Source: Strix aluco (lineage: Eukaryota; Chordata; Aves; Strigiformes; Strigidae). Taken from it: a stretch of DNA of 64,000 bases. Each line of letters starts with the position of its first letter. Position 1 is the first letter of the stretch. The position numbers were made by a program, and so were the translations under genes. The stretch lies in the NCBI RefSeq assembly GCF_031877795.1, contig NC_133940.1, positions 4,713,985 through 4,777,984 of the forward strand. The letters are read 5' to 3'. The notes below the pieces were generated by a model. It was not told where the DNA came from. It saw nothing but the letters and a program-made list of their open reading frames with translations, and ran no database searches. Positions 1 to 13,040 of the stretch are shown here, piece after piece.

Positions 1-3000
1 AGGAATCGGTCCTTAGAGTGACTCTAGAGCCACTAAGGATGTGTTTGGTTCCTTCATCCTCTCAAAATCAGACTAGCTTTAGGTTGAGTACCATACTGCT
101 TGGCTCAAATAGGGGATCTGGCTAATATGTGTATATGTATTTATATGTGTGTCTGTATTGTCTCCAGAGGATAAGAAAATCTGTCACTGAAAGAGAGATT
201 TCCAGAGAGATCTGCTTAAAGTATTGTCCCTTCTCATCTGGCTGTGTTATTCCAGCTAGTGTAAGTGCTTCTTGCTAATTTCTGTCAAGAGAAACAGATC
301 TTCAGAAATCCTGATTATACTTTCTCAACAGGGGAAACTCCACAAATTACAAATTCCTCCAAGTGGATGTTTCCAGATGTGACCCTAGCACATAACCAGT
401 TACCTCCCTTAAAGGCTGGCTCAGCTTGTTGGCTGAGGCCTATCCCAACAGCGCTGGCTGGCAGTCCCCGTCATCGTGTGGCCTGTTGTTTGTTAGACTC
501 AAAGGTTGCAGCTAAGGATCCAAGGAGAAGAGCTCTGTAGCTCCATAGTTGTTTTTATAATTTTTCTATGAAGCTACCTTTGGAAAGGTGTTGGAAATGC
601 TAGCACTTATGCTGGAAAGCCTGTGTACTGCATTCCTTAAGGAGAACTTAATCCTTAGCTGTTGTCCTTGTGCCATACAGTTGTCTTCAGACGATGACCA
701 GACTTGTGCTTCCGTATAGCTGCACTGGGATTCTGTATAGGAATAGGGCTGGAGGGGTTGACAGCCCTAGGAAAACATGAGGTGGAGACACGGACCCAGT
801 TACAGATCTGTGTGTGGCAGGCTTATTCAGCAGGGAAAGAAGCAAATACAGAACATCTCAAAGCAGCATTTAGTTCTAGCCAGGAAGACAGACTTCACGT
901 TACTTGGGTGCTGTCTGGAGTTTATGTGGAAGGAGCAGAGCTCTGTAGCATTCCTGTCAGACTCCAAGGTGCTGCCAGAGGCTTCATTTCAGTTGGGAAA
1001 GGTGCCTAGATTCTTAAGAGTGTGCGTGACGTATGTCAATGTATTTCGAGGCTTACAGCAGAATCCTTTAGGTTGTATTGACTGTTATATGGTTATGATC
1101 CCTGAGATCAGTTTTCCCTGAGGTTGGTGTTTGGTTGAGAAAACATAGAATCACGTTATGGAAGACTTGTTGCAGCATCACAGGTCTTTTATTATACCCT
1201 GTGTTATAAAAGTCTTTAAACAAATTGTGTACCATTTTGTCATTCAAGTGCACGGGCTGGATGCTTAGAGGTGCAGAAATAAAGTAACGGCAGATTACTT
1301 TAATGTGAGCTTTGGTCAAGATGGCTGTTGAAAATCCTTCCTATGCAGCAGTGATGTGCCTAGTATTGCTGGGCACTTGAGATTAGCCTCTTTGTATGCC
1401 TTGATAGTTCTTCTTTCACATTGAGACTTTTTTTTCTTATTTTTTCTCTAAATATCTGACTTTACTAATACTCCACTTGAATGGAAGAATGGTCCTTTGA
1501 AGGAAGAATGTGCTGCTGTACCTCTTCCTCCCCCCCATCTCCCCACTCGCTCTTTACCATCTAATCACTGTGGTAAATTTTGTTGACCATTTTCTACTAC
1601 AAGCATATGCTCAAAGACTTGTCTGACCATAGCATCTGCTCTGAGGACTAAAATGGAGATAGTAAAGACCGTCCATTTCCTGGTAAGTGGCAAATCAGTG
1701 ATTTGCCTCTAGTGCCTGTTTCTGCCCATTGTAAGGTGCTGCCTTTATATACACACTATGAAACTGTAACAGCAACAACTGTTTTGTGGTTCTACTTGTT
1801 AGGAACAATGCAGGATGAAAAGCTCATTTAAGGCTCACATTCGTGTGGTCAACCAGCACCCCAGAATATTTAAGTTTAGGTCAGGTCTGCAACCTCCCTC
1901 CGTGGGGACTATATTCCACATGATTCACTAGAAAGAAAGTAGATACTTTTATGTCACTTGGGTCTGCTCTCAAGTGTGTGTTTTCTTTCCAGAGGATGCT
2001 GTTTCAAGGTCCAAATTTCTAGTATCAGCTGATCTCAGGGAGTGCTGGTTTGTGTCGTGTCTTCCCATGAGTAAAAGTTGATAACCTGCTCAAATTCCTG
2101 TCTCCTCCCTTCTCAGGAGGCTTCTACATGCTTTTGATGTTAGGTTTTTGTAATATTACAAGCAGGCTAGGGCAGTGGTCATTTCAGCTTAACCAAATTC
2201 TGCAGTTGTTCTAGTGGCCTCTTTAGATGTTTCCAAAAATGGAGGCCTTTCCCTTTAGAAAAATCTCTGAGTTGGTATTAGATAGGATTTCAAAGTCCAG
2301 GCCAGAATCCTGTCTGGGGTGTGCAGGCATGGCCCCACTAGCTTCTAATGGATCTGGGTGAGTTGCACCAGCTGAACATCTGGTTCCCAGTACCAAAGCC
2401 ATTAACCCCTCCCCTGTTGGACACATTGGCCTGAGCATTATGCATCTGAAAATGCAAATGCTTTGGGGTAGAGTTAAGCTGAATTATTTTTCTGCAGCCA
2501 TGTTTGCTTTGTGTTTCTGTTAATCATGATTTTATTTTGTGGGGAGAGACTCATTTGTGCATTTTAATGCATCAGGCTGTGTTGCCCTTTCAGAGAGAGC
2601 TTGCTCTGAAAGAGTTAATTTCAACCTGTGTTCAGCTGGGATGAAGAAACTGGTTCCTCTGTGTCCCTGCTTTCTATTCTCCCGTTGGCCTACTTCCCTC
2701 TGCTTGCATTTTGCATGCCTAATTCCATGAATAAATCAGGACCCAAGGATTTAGAAGGTGGTACAGCTGTAGCCACTCAGAAAATTGAACCTCTGAGACT
2801 TGTACTGCAGCTCTAACAACTGCCAATGCGTGTGATCCTGAACTCTTCTAATAACACTTAACTGGGACCAAAATAAAATTAACTTTGCCCTTTTTATATA
2901 ATGTTTAAGGGGTTTTTTTGTGCCTACCCAGCGCCTTCTCGCTTGGCTCCCCTTGTCTTTTAGTTAAAAGCTCAGTTATAAGCCCTTTGGGGCAGGGCAG

Positions 3001-6000
3001 TCGCCTCCCAGCTGCTGTGACAAAATGGTTTATCACAAATCTTTGCACAGAGGAGAAAAGAATAAGGGAAACTGAGGGATCTGACCTGGCTAAGGGTTCA
3101 TCTTCTGTACAGAATCACAGAACAGTGAAACTCTTGTCTGGCTGTGGCCCTAGATACTCTGATAACTTGTCATTAATAATACACACGGGACTGCTTTTAT
3201 TTGTAGCGCTCTGGCTCCTGAGAGAGTGTGTGAGGGAGCTCCTGGTGTGTTCTTTAGTCAAAGGATACACTCAGTCTAGGTGAAGAACAACACGCACTGG
3301 TAACAAGCTTGCTCTGGAGGATAGATATCTTGAAAGAACAAGGTCTCCAAGTATTTTCTTCCAGATTTTTATGGTGTACTTCCAGCTGATTTATGTTGTA
3401 CTGATGGCTTTCCCTCATTATGGCTCTGCTTCTTAGAATAAAAGTAATGATTTTGATCTGGTGATGGTTTGATTTCACCAAACTTTGCTTTTGGCTAAGA
3501 AGGTCTTTTTTGGTGGTGTGGTTTTTGGCACAGGATTCCTGAGATCTGTATCTAGCTGTTAGACCTGCCCGAGTAACTCCCAAGTAATTATAGTTGGCAA
3601 GAGAGGTATTGAACTACATAAGTAATGTTTGGTAAAGTGCCTATCTTGTGATGCTGCTTCATTTCTCTGCTTCTGCTTCCTGTCTTGTAGGAGTAAAAAG
3701 TCTGCATAATAGAGGGTAAGATTTAAAAAAAAAAAAAAAACTTAATTATTTTGACATCTAATTTCCATTTTCAGGCTCACTACAGTCTTGCACAAACGTA
3801 GAAATTGAAACAGTTGGTCTGCAAAAAAAGCTGCAGGTACCTTTCACAGGCTCTAAATACTATTTTAACCTTGACAGCATTTAGAAATCTGTAGGCTCAG
3901 ATGCGATCCCACTCTGCAGCTTAGGAGTGAACATGCATCAGGCAAGCTTTGGTACCTGCCAGAAATGTGACACAACGGACTGTGCTAGTACAGGCTCGGT
4001 GACGACATATTAAGTCATCGTAACGTGGCTGAGCTCCTGAGCCTCAGGTACTAAGTTTAGGTGCAAATTGCAACAGATACTTCTGAAAATTTTATTCTCT
4101 GTCTAAATCGCTTGGGCTTTTCCTTTAAATTCAGTGATAAGCTTCTTGTGTATATGTATATTTTTATATGCAGCTGTATCCCCGTACAGTTTGACTCGCT
4201 CTCCTCCAGTATCTGTGCTGCCTGTAAGTCCTGAGCGTGATCTCTGCAGGAAGAGGCTGCTCTCTGCAGGTTTCCTCCCAACCCTCTCTCTAGAGTCTCC
4301 AGGCCTGTAACATTGCCGTGATGTTTATTGTACACAGATCACTGAGCAGTTTCCTTTCTCTCAGGGCACCTCTGTTCTGTGTCGAAGTGAATCTTCAGCA
4401 GCTCCTGTGTGATTGCTTTCCTGCTCCTTTGTGTGCTCGGCCCAGTAAATAAGGAGGGGGATGGAAAGCACAGTTGTAAATGTGTTGACAGCTTTTGATG
4501 AACAAAACAGTCCCCGACAACCGCCTGTCTGCCTTCCCCTTCTCTCCTGCATGTTTTTGCTTCCTTTCCTACCATTTTCTCCTCTCTTTTCTTTCTCCAT
4601 CTCTCCCCCAAATTCTTTTTACACTCTTTTGACACCCACCACTCATTCTTTTGATGCTCACTGCTCTGAAAAGATTTCCTCTCTCCCCTATATTCCTTCT
4701 CATTTCTCATTCAGGGGGACTGTTTCGATCCTTATGCAGGAACAAATGAAAAGGGGGATTAATTCTGTTTCTGAGTGCGTGTCAGCTGTCTGCTTGTATC
4801 AGTTCCTACCCATTCTTCTCTCTCACCCCAGGTACTGTGCTTTTAGTAAGTATCCCGCTGTCTTTCTAAACGCTTTTGGCAGGGTAGAATTTGTGCTTGG
4901 AAGATTTTTGTGCTTATTGATGCTCACAAAGGAGGTGCAGTTATTTATTTGACATCAGTTATTTAAACAAAAAAAGGAACAGGATGGTACAATATCTGGG
5001 TAACTATTCATAAGATTCTTCTCAAGCTGAATTTAGGGCCCCTAATTCTAGTTTTGTTCCTTCTTGTTAAAAAAAGGCTCTTTGTTCTCTACTCACAAGC
5101 ATGCTTGCCTATCCAATGTACTGGAACTGATGGGCAGGTCTGTCCTTTTGTGTGAGATCTGTTCCTTCTGGCTTTCCCTTCGCAGGTAGGCACAGCATAA
5201 CCACTGAGACTAATGATCCTGCATCAAAACCGAATTACTGCCGTTTTGATATGGATGGCTGTGTAAGAACTTGGTCTCATCTGTTACTTCAGTGAGGAGG
5301 AGACCCAGATGAGGGAGCCCTGTGTCTCAGGAAAACAGGGATTTGTAGGCTCCTGGGGAGAAATAGGATTTCTTCAAGCCATAAGGGACATTGTCCTGTC
5401 TACAAGCCTTTCACCAAACCCTTCTTCAGCAGCTGGATCCACAAGGACACTGTTGGTATTATGGCTCTAGGGAAAGTGCTCTTTTTTTGTCTCTTCCCAT
5501 ATTCTTCTTTTAGCAAAGCTGCACTTTCATATATATTCTCAGTCAACGTTTAGCTCTGTTCTTTGGTTTGGCTGTTCAGGATTTGGAGGCTGTTAGGATA
5601 TCAGTGACTTGTTTCTGCATGTAGGAACTTCCTAACCTCCAATTGCCTCTCCAGCCTGGGAATTATGCTCATCAGGCTCCACCAGCTGCTTCTCTGCTCA
5701 AAATGCTGTGTGGGTTCCTCATCAGAGGTTGCTTGACAAAATGCTGCAGCACTTAGTTCAAGGCAAAGATCAGTTGAATACAGGTGTGTGAACATGCTCT
5801 AACGTATGCCTGCCTTGCTGCCCCTGCATCGTGCTCCCCAAAGCCTGCCTTCACTCTGCATTCTGTGTCTGTGTTCTTGGTAGTCCTCTATACAAGCAAT
5901 TCTTGAGAATTTATTCCACGCTGGTAAATGGTAATCTTCCTTGCACAACCTACATTCTAGGTTCCTAGGGTAAATCATCAGTGTATCCCAACTAAAGTAT

Positions 6001-8324
6001 TTTAGAGAATGATGCATGTGAGTTTTACTCAGAAAGTGAAAGAATCTTGTAAAGTTTCCAGAGGATGGTAACAACGCTTCCTCTTCTATACACGAGGGAA
6101 GATGATCCTCCTCTTTCAGGAGATGTGAGATTTCAAAGAAGGGAAGTTGTAGTGTTTGAACAGGAGAGAGAGTATGCATTTTGGGAAAAATTCTCTGTGA
6201 CAAGGACTATTTTAGAAAATGAAGTTAATGGGTGGGAGGTTATGGGAAGAAAAAGTAATAGCCTTTAACTGCATTGACACTTGAAGTATTGCATTGAAAA
6301 TGCAAATGCTAGGATTTTAGTTAATGTTTTTATTGGTTGGTAATTCAAGATACTCAGTGTTATGGATGATATTCCAGTTTAAGAGTGATTTGGCCAAATT
6401 AGTGTTGTCTTTGGATAAAGAGAAAGTAATAGAGACTTTAGGGTCAGGCCAGGTGCAGCTTTTTTTAAATCTTCAAACTAAAAATACTGTTAGTATGTCT
6501 CCATAATTTAGTATGTCTCCAGTTTTCACCACCGATTTTCAGCAAACGCATTTGTATTCAGGGTATTCTGCATTTTGTGACTTTGTATGTTTAGCCAATG
6601 TGGCTGATTCTGATTTCACAAGTGTAAGCTGGAATATCTTTCAATAATTTCAATTGATTTCAACTCCAGTATTTTAAAGGGAATGTTTCTGGTCTAAATC
6701 AGAATCTGATTTCAATTTTATGCTCATGCCTTATAATACCTGGCTTGATTTTTATCCATTATATGTTTGTACACTGCATTGTGCTAAATTGAGATGGCCC
6801 TGTTGGATAGGTGGAAATTCTTAGTTTTGCTAATAAAGTACATATTTGCCATTTAGTAAAACATAAAATGTCTGAAATGTTTTGTTAGGAAAAGGCATAC
6901 GGTAGGTACCACTGTGTCTTCTGGAAGCTGGGTTCTTGGAGTTCCTTGGGAGATTTTTTTGGATTAAGTTCTCTTCAGAACTCAAAGCACACTCCACATT
7001 TAGCATCCTGTCTCATAAACCTTCCAATACACTTTAAAAAGTCATAGTGCTTATGTGAAAGGCTGCATTTATGACAAATCTGAGTTTGTCTCCCTAAATT
7101 CCTTTGAGTTCTGAATTGCTTGCCTGTTTGTCCTAATTATATCCTTAAAACAGAAGGTATTGGGAGACTTAGGAAGATGCTCCCAGCCATGGAAGGAACT
7201 CTTTCACCAGAGATTCTGGTTTGTCTCAAAATTTAAGCTAAACTGACACATATTTTTTCTTGCTGCATTTTGCTATCCCTAAACTATCAATAATTTAGGA
7301 TGCAGGTACTACAAAGACCTTGTTTTTGTGGTTCATGCTGTCTGTTAATGTCTCTGTGCTGATGTCTGTCTCATGTGCATGTGTAACTTGGCTTGATATG
7401 TACTTACTTTGTTTATCCATGTTGTCATGTCCCTTATAGATACTGTTGGTGACAGATGCATGCTGCAGTTGGATTTGGTCACGTCTCTCTGTAGAACGGT
7501 GTGTTTGGAGTTGCCTGGATAGCCCTTCCAGCACTGTTTTTTTTCCCCCATCACTCTCCTTACTTAACCCAGGATTTGTGTGAGTATGTATGCACAAAAA
7601 TAGCCCAGCAAAAACACTTTTCTGACTTCCTATCTGTATCTTCTTTTTTTCTGGTCTAAATACAGTTTTCAGAATGAGTTTTGTTGCATCAGTACAGCTG
7701 TTATGGAAGCAGAAGCTATTGAAGAAGCTTTCAAAAGCAGAAGGTGTGTGGAGTGACTATGTATTCTTGGGTTGGTACTCAAAGTATTCAGTGTTGCTCC
7801 TTTTGGAATCAACTATAAGGAGGTTGCTATTTAGAAAATCTCCTTTCAGCATAGTTACATGAGGTGTCTGTGCATTTTGCCTCGCTATGTGCTGGTGGGC
7901 TCTGCTCCTGACTCCTGGTTCACCTACCTAGGATGAGTGGAGAGGCTCCTCAAGGTCAGCCACCCACCTGCTGGATGTTCTAGCTGGTACCACCATGAGG
8001 AGCACACTGGTTTCTTGGGGATGCTCTCAAATATATTTTATAGAAGGTCAACTGTATTTTGACTGCTTTCTTCAGGATTAAATTGGTGACCTAGAAAAGC
8101 TTTTGATCCATTCACATCCACCTTTTGACAATGGTGTGGAATTAGAAAGCTTTGTTCTTAGGGTCCCAAAACTGGCTGAAAGCTAGGCTGGGCCTCCCCT
8201 CCACGGTTGTCCCAGCAGTGGGTAACCGAGGTGGGTTGGGCATTGTTGCTCTATGAGACAGTATTTCCTGACCAATGCTCCTCAGTGCACAGCCTGTGGG
8301 AAGCCCCATGCCACTGCGCGTAGT
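1..8324. other. Non-coding stretch, no gene recognised
   Basis: I see no open frame with recognisable protein similarity and no convincing exon chain in this stretch. It is moderately AT-rich, with scattered poly-T and poly-A runs, including a run of 16 A at 3725-3740. An AATAAA near 2873-2878 could be a polyadenylation signal of a + strand gene lying to the left. In human the gene upstream of DRP2 is, as I recall, CENPI, but no CENPI coding exon was recognised here. The region is therefore either intergenic or the far 5' part of DRP2. Confidence 0.5.
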
Positions 8325-8930
8325 TCATAGGATCATAGAATGGTTTGGGTTGGAAGGGACCTTACAGCCCATCCAGTCCCACCCCCCTGCCAGGGGCAGG
8401 GACACCTTCCACTAGCCCAGGTTGCCCAAAGCCCTGTCCAACCTGGCCTTGAACCCTTCCAGGGAGGGGGCAGCCACAGCTTTTCTGGGCAACCTGTGCC
8501 AGTGTGTCACCACCCTCACAGGGAAGAATTTCTTCCTTATATCTAATCTAAATCTACCCTCTTTCAGTTTAAAACCATTACCCCTCGTCCTATTCCTACC
8601 ACCCTGATCACCCCCTCCCCACCTTTCCTGTAGCCCCTTTAAGTCCTGGGAGGCCGCTCTAAGGTCTCCCCGGAGCCTTCTCTTCTCCAGCTGAACACCC
8701 CCAACTCTCTCAGCCTGTCCTCACAGGGGAGGTGCTCCAGCCCCCCGAGCATCTTCATGGCCTCCTCTGGCCCTGCTCGAGCAGGTCCGTGTCCTTCTGA
8801 TGTTGGTGCCCCCAGAGCTGCACCCAGCACTGCAGGGGGGGTCTCACCAGAGCAGAGCAGAGGGGGAGAATCCCCTCCCTGTACCTGCTGCCCACACTGC
8901 TCTGGGTGCAGCCCAGGGCACGGTTGATAG
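8325..8930 (-). mobile_element. CR1 LINE fragment, 5'-truncated
   Basis: The + strand begins with the reverse complement of a CR1 3' end (a catagaatgg-type terminus followed by ggttggaagggacct) and continues through well-known CR1 3' sequence, such as the stretch about the group of small firms of pyrimidines around 8520-8700 and the cagcccagggcacggttg segment near 8910. The element's sense strand is therefore the - strand, with its 3' terminus at about 8325. About 600 bases of the reverse-transcriptase end and 3' UTR remain, so it is a normal 5'-truncated, non-autonomous copy. The exact right edge is uncertain by about 20 bases. Confidence 0.93.
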
Positions 8931-10144
8931 TTTGACAGTTGCGTTTTCCATTGCTGGAAGAGAGGTGTCTTGGCCAGAAATGATTTTCAGAAGCGTAGTG
9001 GAATTGTGAAGCTGTTATTACATATCCATTCACTGGGCCTGAATGAACCAAATATGCCTCAAAATGCAGCTTCACCTCTCCTACTGTTTGTGAGGAATAA
9101 ATGTATGAAAATGGGCAACGGCAGTGGCATTTCTGTAGAATGTGGCTGTATGAGTAGAAAATTAACATCTTTAGTCTGTCAGCTCTGGGAAAAGAAGGGC
9201 TAAGGCTCATTAAAGGTTGTTCTGACAAAGGCCAAGAAGATCATGTTTCCCAAGTTTTAATTTTCCCAGGGAGAGGCCAAGACAGCCTGTGGCTAAAGCA
9301 TGGGTCTGGGATCAGATTTGAATCTTCTTTCTGACCAAGACATGTAATATGGGAATAACATCTTGAGCATTTTGAAATCTTTGGGTGGAATGATCTGAAG
9401 AACTGCAAACTGTTATGTGTGGACTGAAATCCCAACTCCAGGTCTGCTTGTGTCCTCAGCCAAATTAGCAGCTCAATCCCTTCTGTTACTCGTGAGCTGA
9501 GACAAAATACCCTGACATTTAAAAAAACTTGGATCAGGATTTTTCCCAACTTGGAGAATTGGTTCTTCCTTTAATTATTCTCATTAGAAAAGAAAAATAG
9601 GAAACATACCTGAAATTAAGTGATTATCCTATTTTTGCTCCTTAACTTTAATTTTAAAAGGGGCTATTTTTAAGTTATTAAATCTTGTGCCAGACACCCA
9701 AATTGCGGTTAAGAAAGGAGGTGAATGTGTCTGGCATTTTCCAGCACATGCATGGCCATATCTAACCTAAAATGAGAGCAGCGAGTCTGAAAGGCAGTGG
9801 GGAGATGTCGGCAAGCAGCGGGAAGCGTGTCTGAGCCCAGCAGCCTGTGTCAGGTCTCCAGAGGTCAGACCACAGCACCTTTTGTGCATTTGTATTTCCC
9901 CCCCTCCCTTTTCTTTCTCCCTCTACATGTGTATTTTGTCTCCTCCTCCTCCTGTGCGTGTGTCTGTCTGCATCTCCATTCTTCTCCCTCCCCTCCTCCG
10001 GACCGATCGCTGGCCGAGGAGATCTCCAAAGGGCCGGGCACTTTGTGGGATCGTCCTTGTCCCTCCTTGTTTGCCGAGTCAAGGGTATCTCTTTGCAGGC
10101 TTGGAGAGATGCTGTTACTCCTGGTGATGTGATTGCATAGCAAC

Positions 10145-10321
10145 ACAGCAGCGCTGGGTGGTGGAGGAGGCGAGGCAGGGAGCGTGCGACAGCAGCGCTC
10201 AGCCTCAGCATGCATCCCTGGCACAGGGACTCCTCTGCTGATTCACAGAGGCAGCCCCAGTCCCTGCTCCCGAAGCCTGGCGACCGCTGCCCCTCGTCTC
10301 TCAGACCTGGTGGACTTGGAA
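10145..10321 (+). other. DRP2: Candidate non-coding first exon of DRP2
   Basis: A local GC-rich island at about 9.95-10.32 kb ends in a good splice donor, GGAAG followed by gtaggc at 10322. Just upstream, at 10131-10144, is gattgcatagcaac, which resembles a weak RFX X-box. The next coding exon of DRP2 at 18,534 has a splice acceptor about 46 bases before its ATG, so an upstream non-coding exon must exist, and this is the best-looking candidate on the + strand. The 5' edge is a guess. I see no TATA box. Confidence 0.3.
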
Positions 10322-10418
10322 GGTAGGCCATGACAAAATTTGTTTGCCACTCGGATCCTGGCTGGGCTGGAAAAGGGGAAAATATTGACTGAGGGTTAAC
10401 CTCAGAAATACTGTCTTT

Positions 10419-10443
10419 GGGGGGGGGGTGTGTGTGTGTGTGT
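10419..10443. repeat. G10 run followed by (TG)n
   Basis: A run of ten G is followed directly by about seven TG dinucleotides. It is a simple repeat just downstream of the candidate DRP2 first exon, and such tracts are length-variable and can adopt non-B DNA. Confidence 0.9.
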
Positions 10444-13017
10444 AACCCTTCACAGTAACACTGTCCGTGTACGTGCGGGTGAGGAAACTTGCAGAGAAGA
10501 AAAGGGTGTCGGGGGGACACAGTGAGAGCAAGAGAGGTGGTCAAGACTGTTTGCACAAGGGAAAGGCTGGAGCCAGTAATGTGGATTCCTAAGGCAAACA
10601 ATAGTAGCCAGCATCCCGATTTCACCAGCTTTGATTCTTTGCACGCTGAAGGCTTATTCACCCTGGCAGTGTTTTTGCCTGAGCTGAAGGACTGCTCCGA
10701 GCAGGGTGTGTGGTGGCCTTCTAGCATCCTCCTGGGAGGATTAAACAGCAGGGCAAGGCAGAAACCCAAGTATTTCTCAAATAGTAATCTGGGATCAGAC
10801 TCTAGTCCCAGCTGTGCCCTTCTCATTCACTACCTTACCCAGTCCAGTCTTGCCCCTTTCTGTGTCCACCCTCCCCTCCCCCAGCTTCTCTCCAACCCCT
10901 TTCACTCGTTCCTCCTCCTCCTCTCTCAAGGCCTTATATTGCCACCGCTGGCCTTCCCTTTGATGCGGGCAGCCCTGAGAACTGCCCGCAGGAGGCACAG
11001 GACCTCTTCTGCTCCCCAGGGCTCAGCACTCTGCCTGGCTCTCCACAGCAGATGGGGCAGCCTGGGCAGTGGTTCACCAAGATTTAGTGCAACTTTGCAC
11101 AACAGATCATTACCAGTCCTCAGTCCAGCCGGTTCCCTTCAGCCTTCCCTCTGGCACGGCATTGCAGGCGTAGGGTCTGCTGGAGGAATTGGCAGCATTG
11201 TATTCATGGGGGCTCGATGCTGAGATTGCCTGTGTTCAGTGACAGGGCTGTGGAGCAATTACTGCCACACTTCTAAACCCTGCGCTGTCGGTGTGAGAAA
11301 CCCATGTTTGTTTGGGTTTTGGTTTTTAGCGTTGAAACAAAATCTATAGTCAAATCTTTGTCAATCTGTGTTTTACCTGTGCCTTAATCCAAGGTACTTC
11401 ACACCTTCTCTCCGACTGCTGGCCACCAACCTCTCTGGAGCTGTGAGAGTTCTTGCTTGGTTAGTCCCTTTAATGGCCTTTATTGCCTGACCATAGTACT
11501 GTAGAGCAACACACTGTGCGGAGTCCCAGCTACAAGGCTTGGTCGCGTCGGGAGGGTTTCTGTTTTTCTGGCAGCTGTGTGTAGCGCGTGTGCCTGCCGT
11601 GGCTCTGGTGCCATCTCACATCCTCCCCTGCCAGTTCCCCATGCTGAAAGCTGCTTTCTCTGCTGCTGCAGGAATTGGCCAGGCAGGGCTCTGGTGACAA
11701 CAAGCGTGTGATGGCACTCCGGAAAGGGAGCAGACTATAGACGTGCAATTTCAAACTATCTTGTTTAGCAGCACTGCGCCCAGGAATGTGGGTGCCTGGA
11801 ATTCTGGACCAGGAAGGCGTTGGAGTAGGTGTTGTGATGTCATGCTGTGTTCAGGTCCTTTTTGTTAATTGAAGAAATTAAGATGAGGACTATCTCTCTC
11901 TGGGTTAATACCTGAGATAGATCAATCCTACTCATTAAAATTGGCCAGGACTGTAACCATGAATGGGGTTGCTCATGTTGGAGTGACTCTTTTCAAGGCT
12001 AAAGAAAGCGAGATAGGGAAGGGATATTAAATGAATGCATTCAAACAAAAGTCCTGAGTTCTGGAGACATCTGGTGAGTTTCTGATTATAATACTATTTT
12101 GAGAAATATATTCAAGGCCTCCACTTTAGGCTGGATACCTAAAAGCATAAAAGATGAATTCTAAGTCTGATGAAACAAGATATACTGAACAGAAAAAAAT
12201 CAGACTTCAAAAACCCCTCATTTTCACAGGTGTATTGAGATGAAACTGAGCTTTTCAGAATTGGGCCAAAATAGCTCCATCTCATTTTCCTTTGCTGTTT
12301 CCCTTAGCATAAGAATAAGGTTGCTCTGATACATCTCAAGAAAGGAAAGGAAATGTGACTTCATGTGGCACACAGCCTGCTTATAAAACACATGGTCTCA
12401 GAAGGCCAGAGAAACGCATGCTTTGACTGGGAGTTTATTATAATGACAAGCTTGTTGGGGGCAAGGCAGAATATTCAGTACAGACAAATAGATTTTAGTT
12501 TGACACTGAGAATGAAAAACAAAGTGTCAGGAAAGCCAAAAGTTAGCACAGCATTACCCTGGCTATTGCTGGTGGTGAGCGTGCCCTTTCCACTATTGCT
12601 GATCCATTATAATAATGGCAAATGGGTGATGTGTTTTTCACAATGCAGCAAGGCTGTTTCCTGCCTCTAACAGCAGGGAAGGGAAAGCTCAAGCTCTTAG
12701 AGGAGATAGACAAAGATAAGACTCAGGATTTTTAGTTGGTTTAAATAAGCTGGTTTCAGGGCTGGTTGCAGGACACAACTGAGTCTCAAGAATTGGGTTC
12801 AATTTTATGGTTGGTGCCACCTTTTGGTCACTAGACAAATTATTGCCCCCCCACTGTCCCATTTGGGAGGTTGGAGGATATTTGCTTCTTCCCCTGCTCC
12901 TTTTGCCTGTCAGGTCTATCACACAGCAGCTTCTCCATGTCCAGCACAGTGGGGCTGTGTGTTCACAGCTGGGTCCTCAAGGTGCTCGGGTAATTATTTG
13001 TAGTACTTGTCTAATCT

Positions 13018-13040
13018 GAGGAGGAGGAGGAGGAGAAGAA
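13018..13040. repeat. (GGA)n microsatellite
   Basis: Short GGA trinucleotide repeat, about six units, in non-coding sequence upstream of the DRP2 coding exons. Confidence 0.85.

Noticed and set aside
1-8324. Search for CENPI or another known upstream neighbour
   Set aside because: No frame resembles a known protein; the human neighbour may lie further left.
9762-10826. Long - strand open frame of 354 codons, with overlapping frames on the + strand
   Set aside because: It spans a GC-rich patch and a G10/TG repeat, has low-complexity content and matches no family I know.
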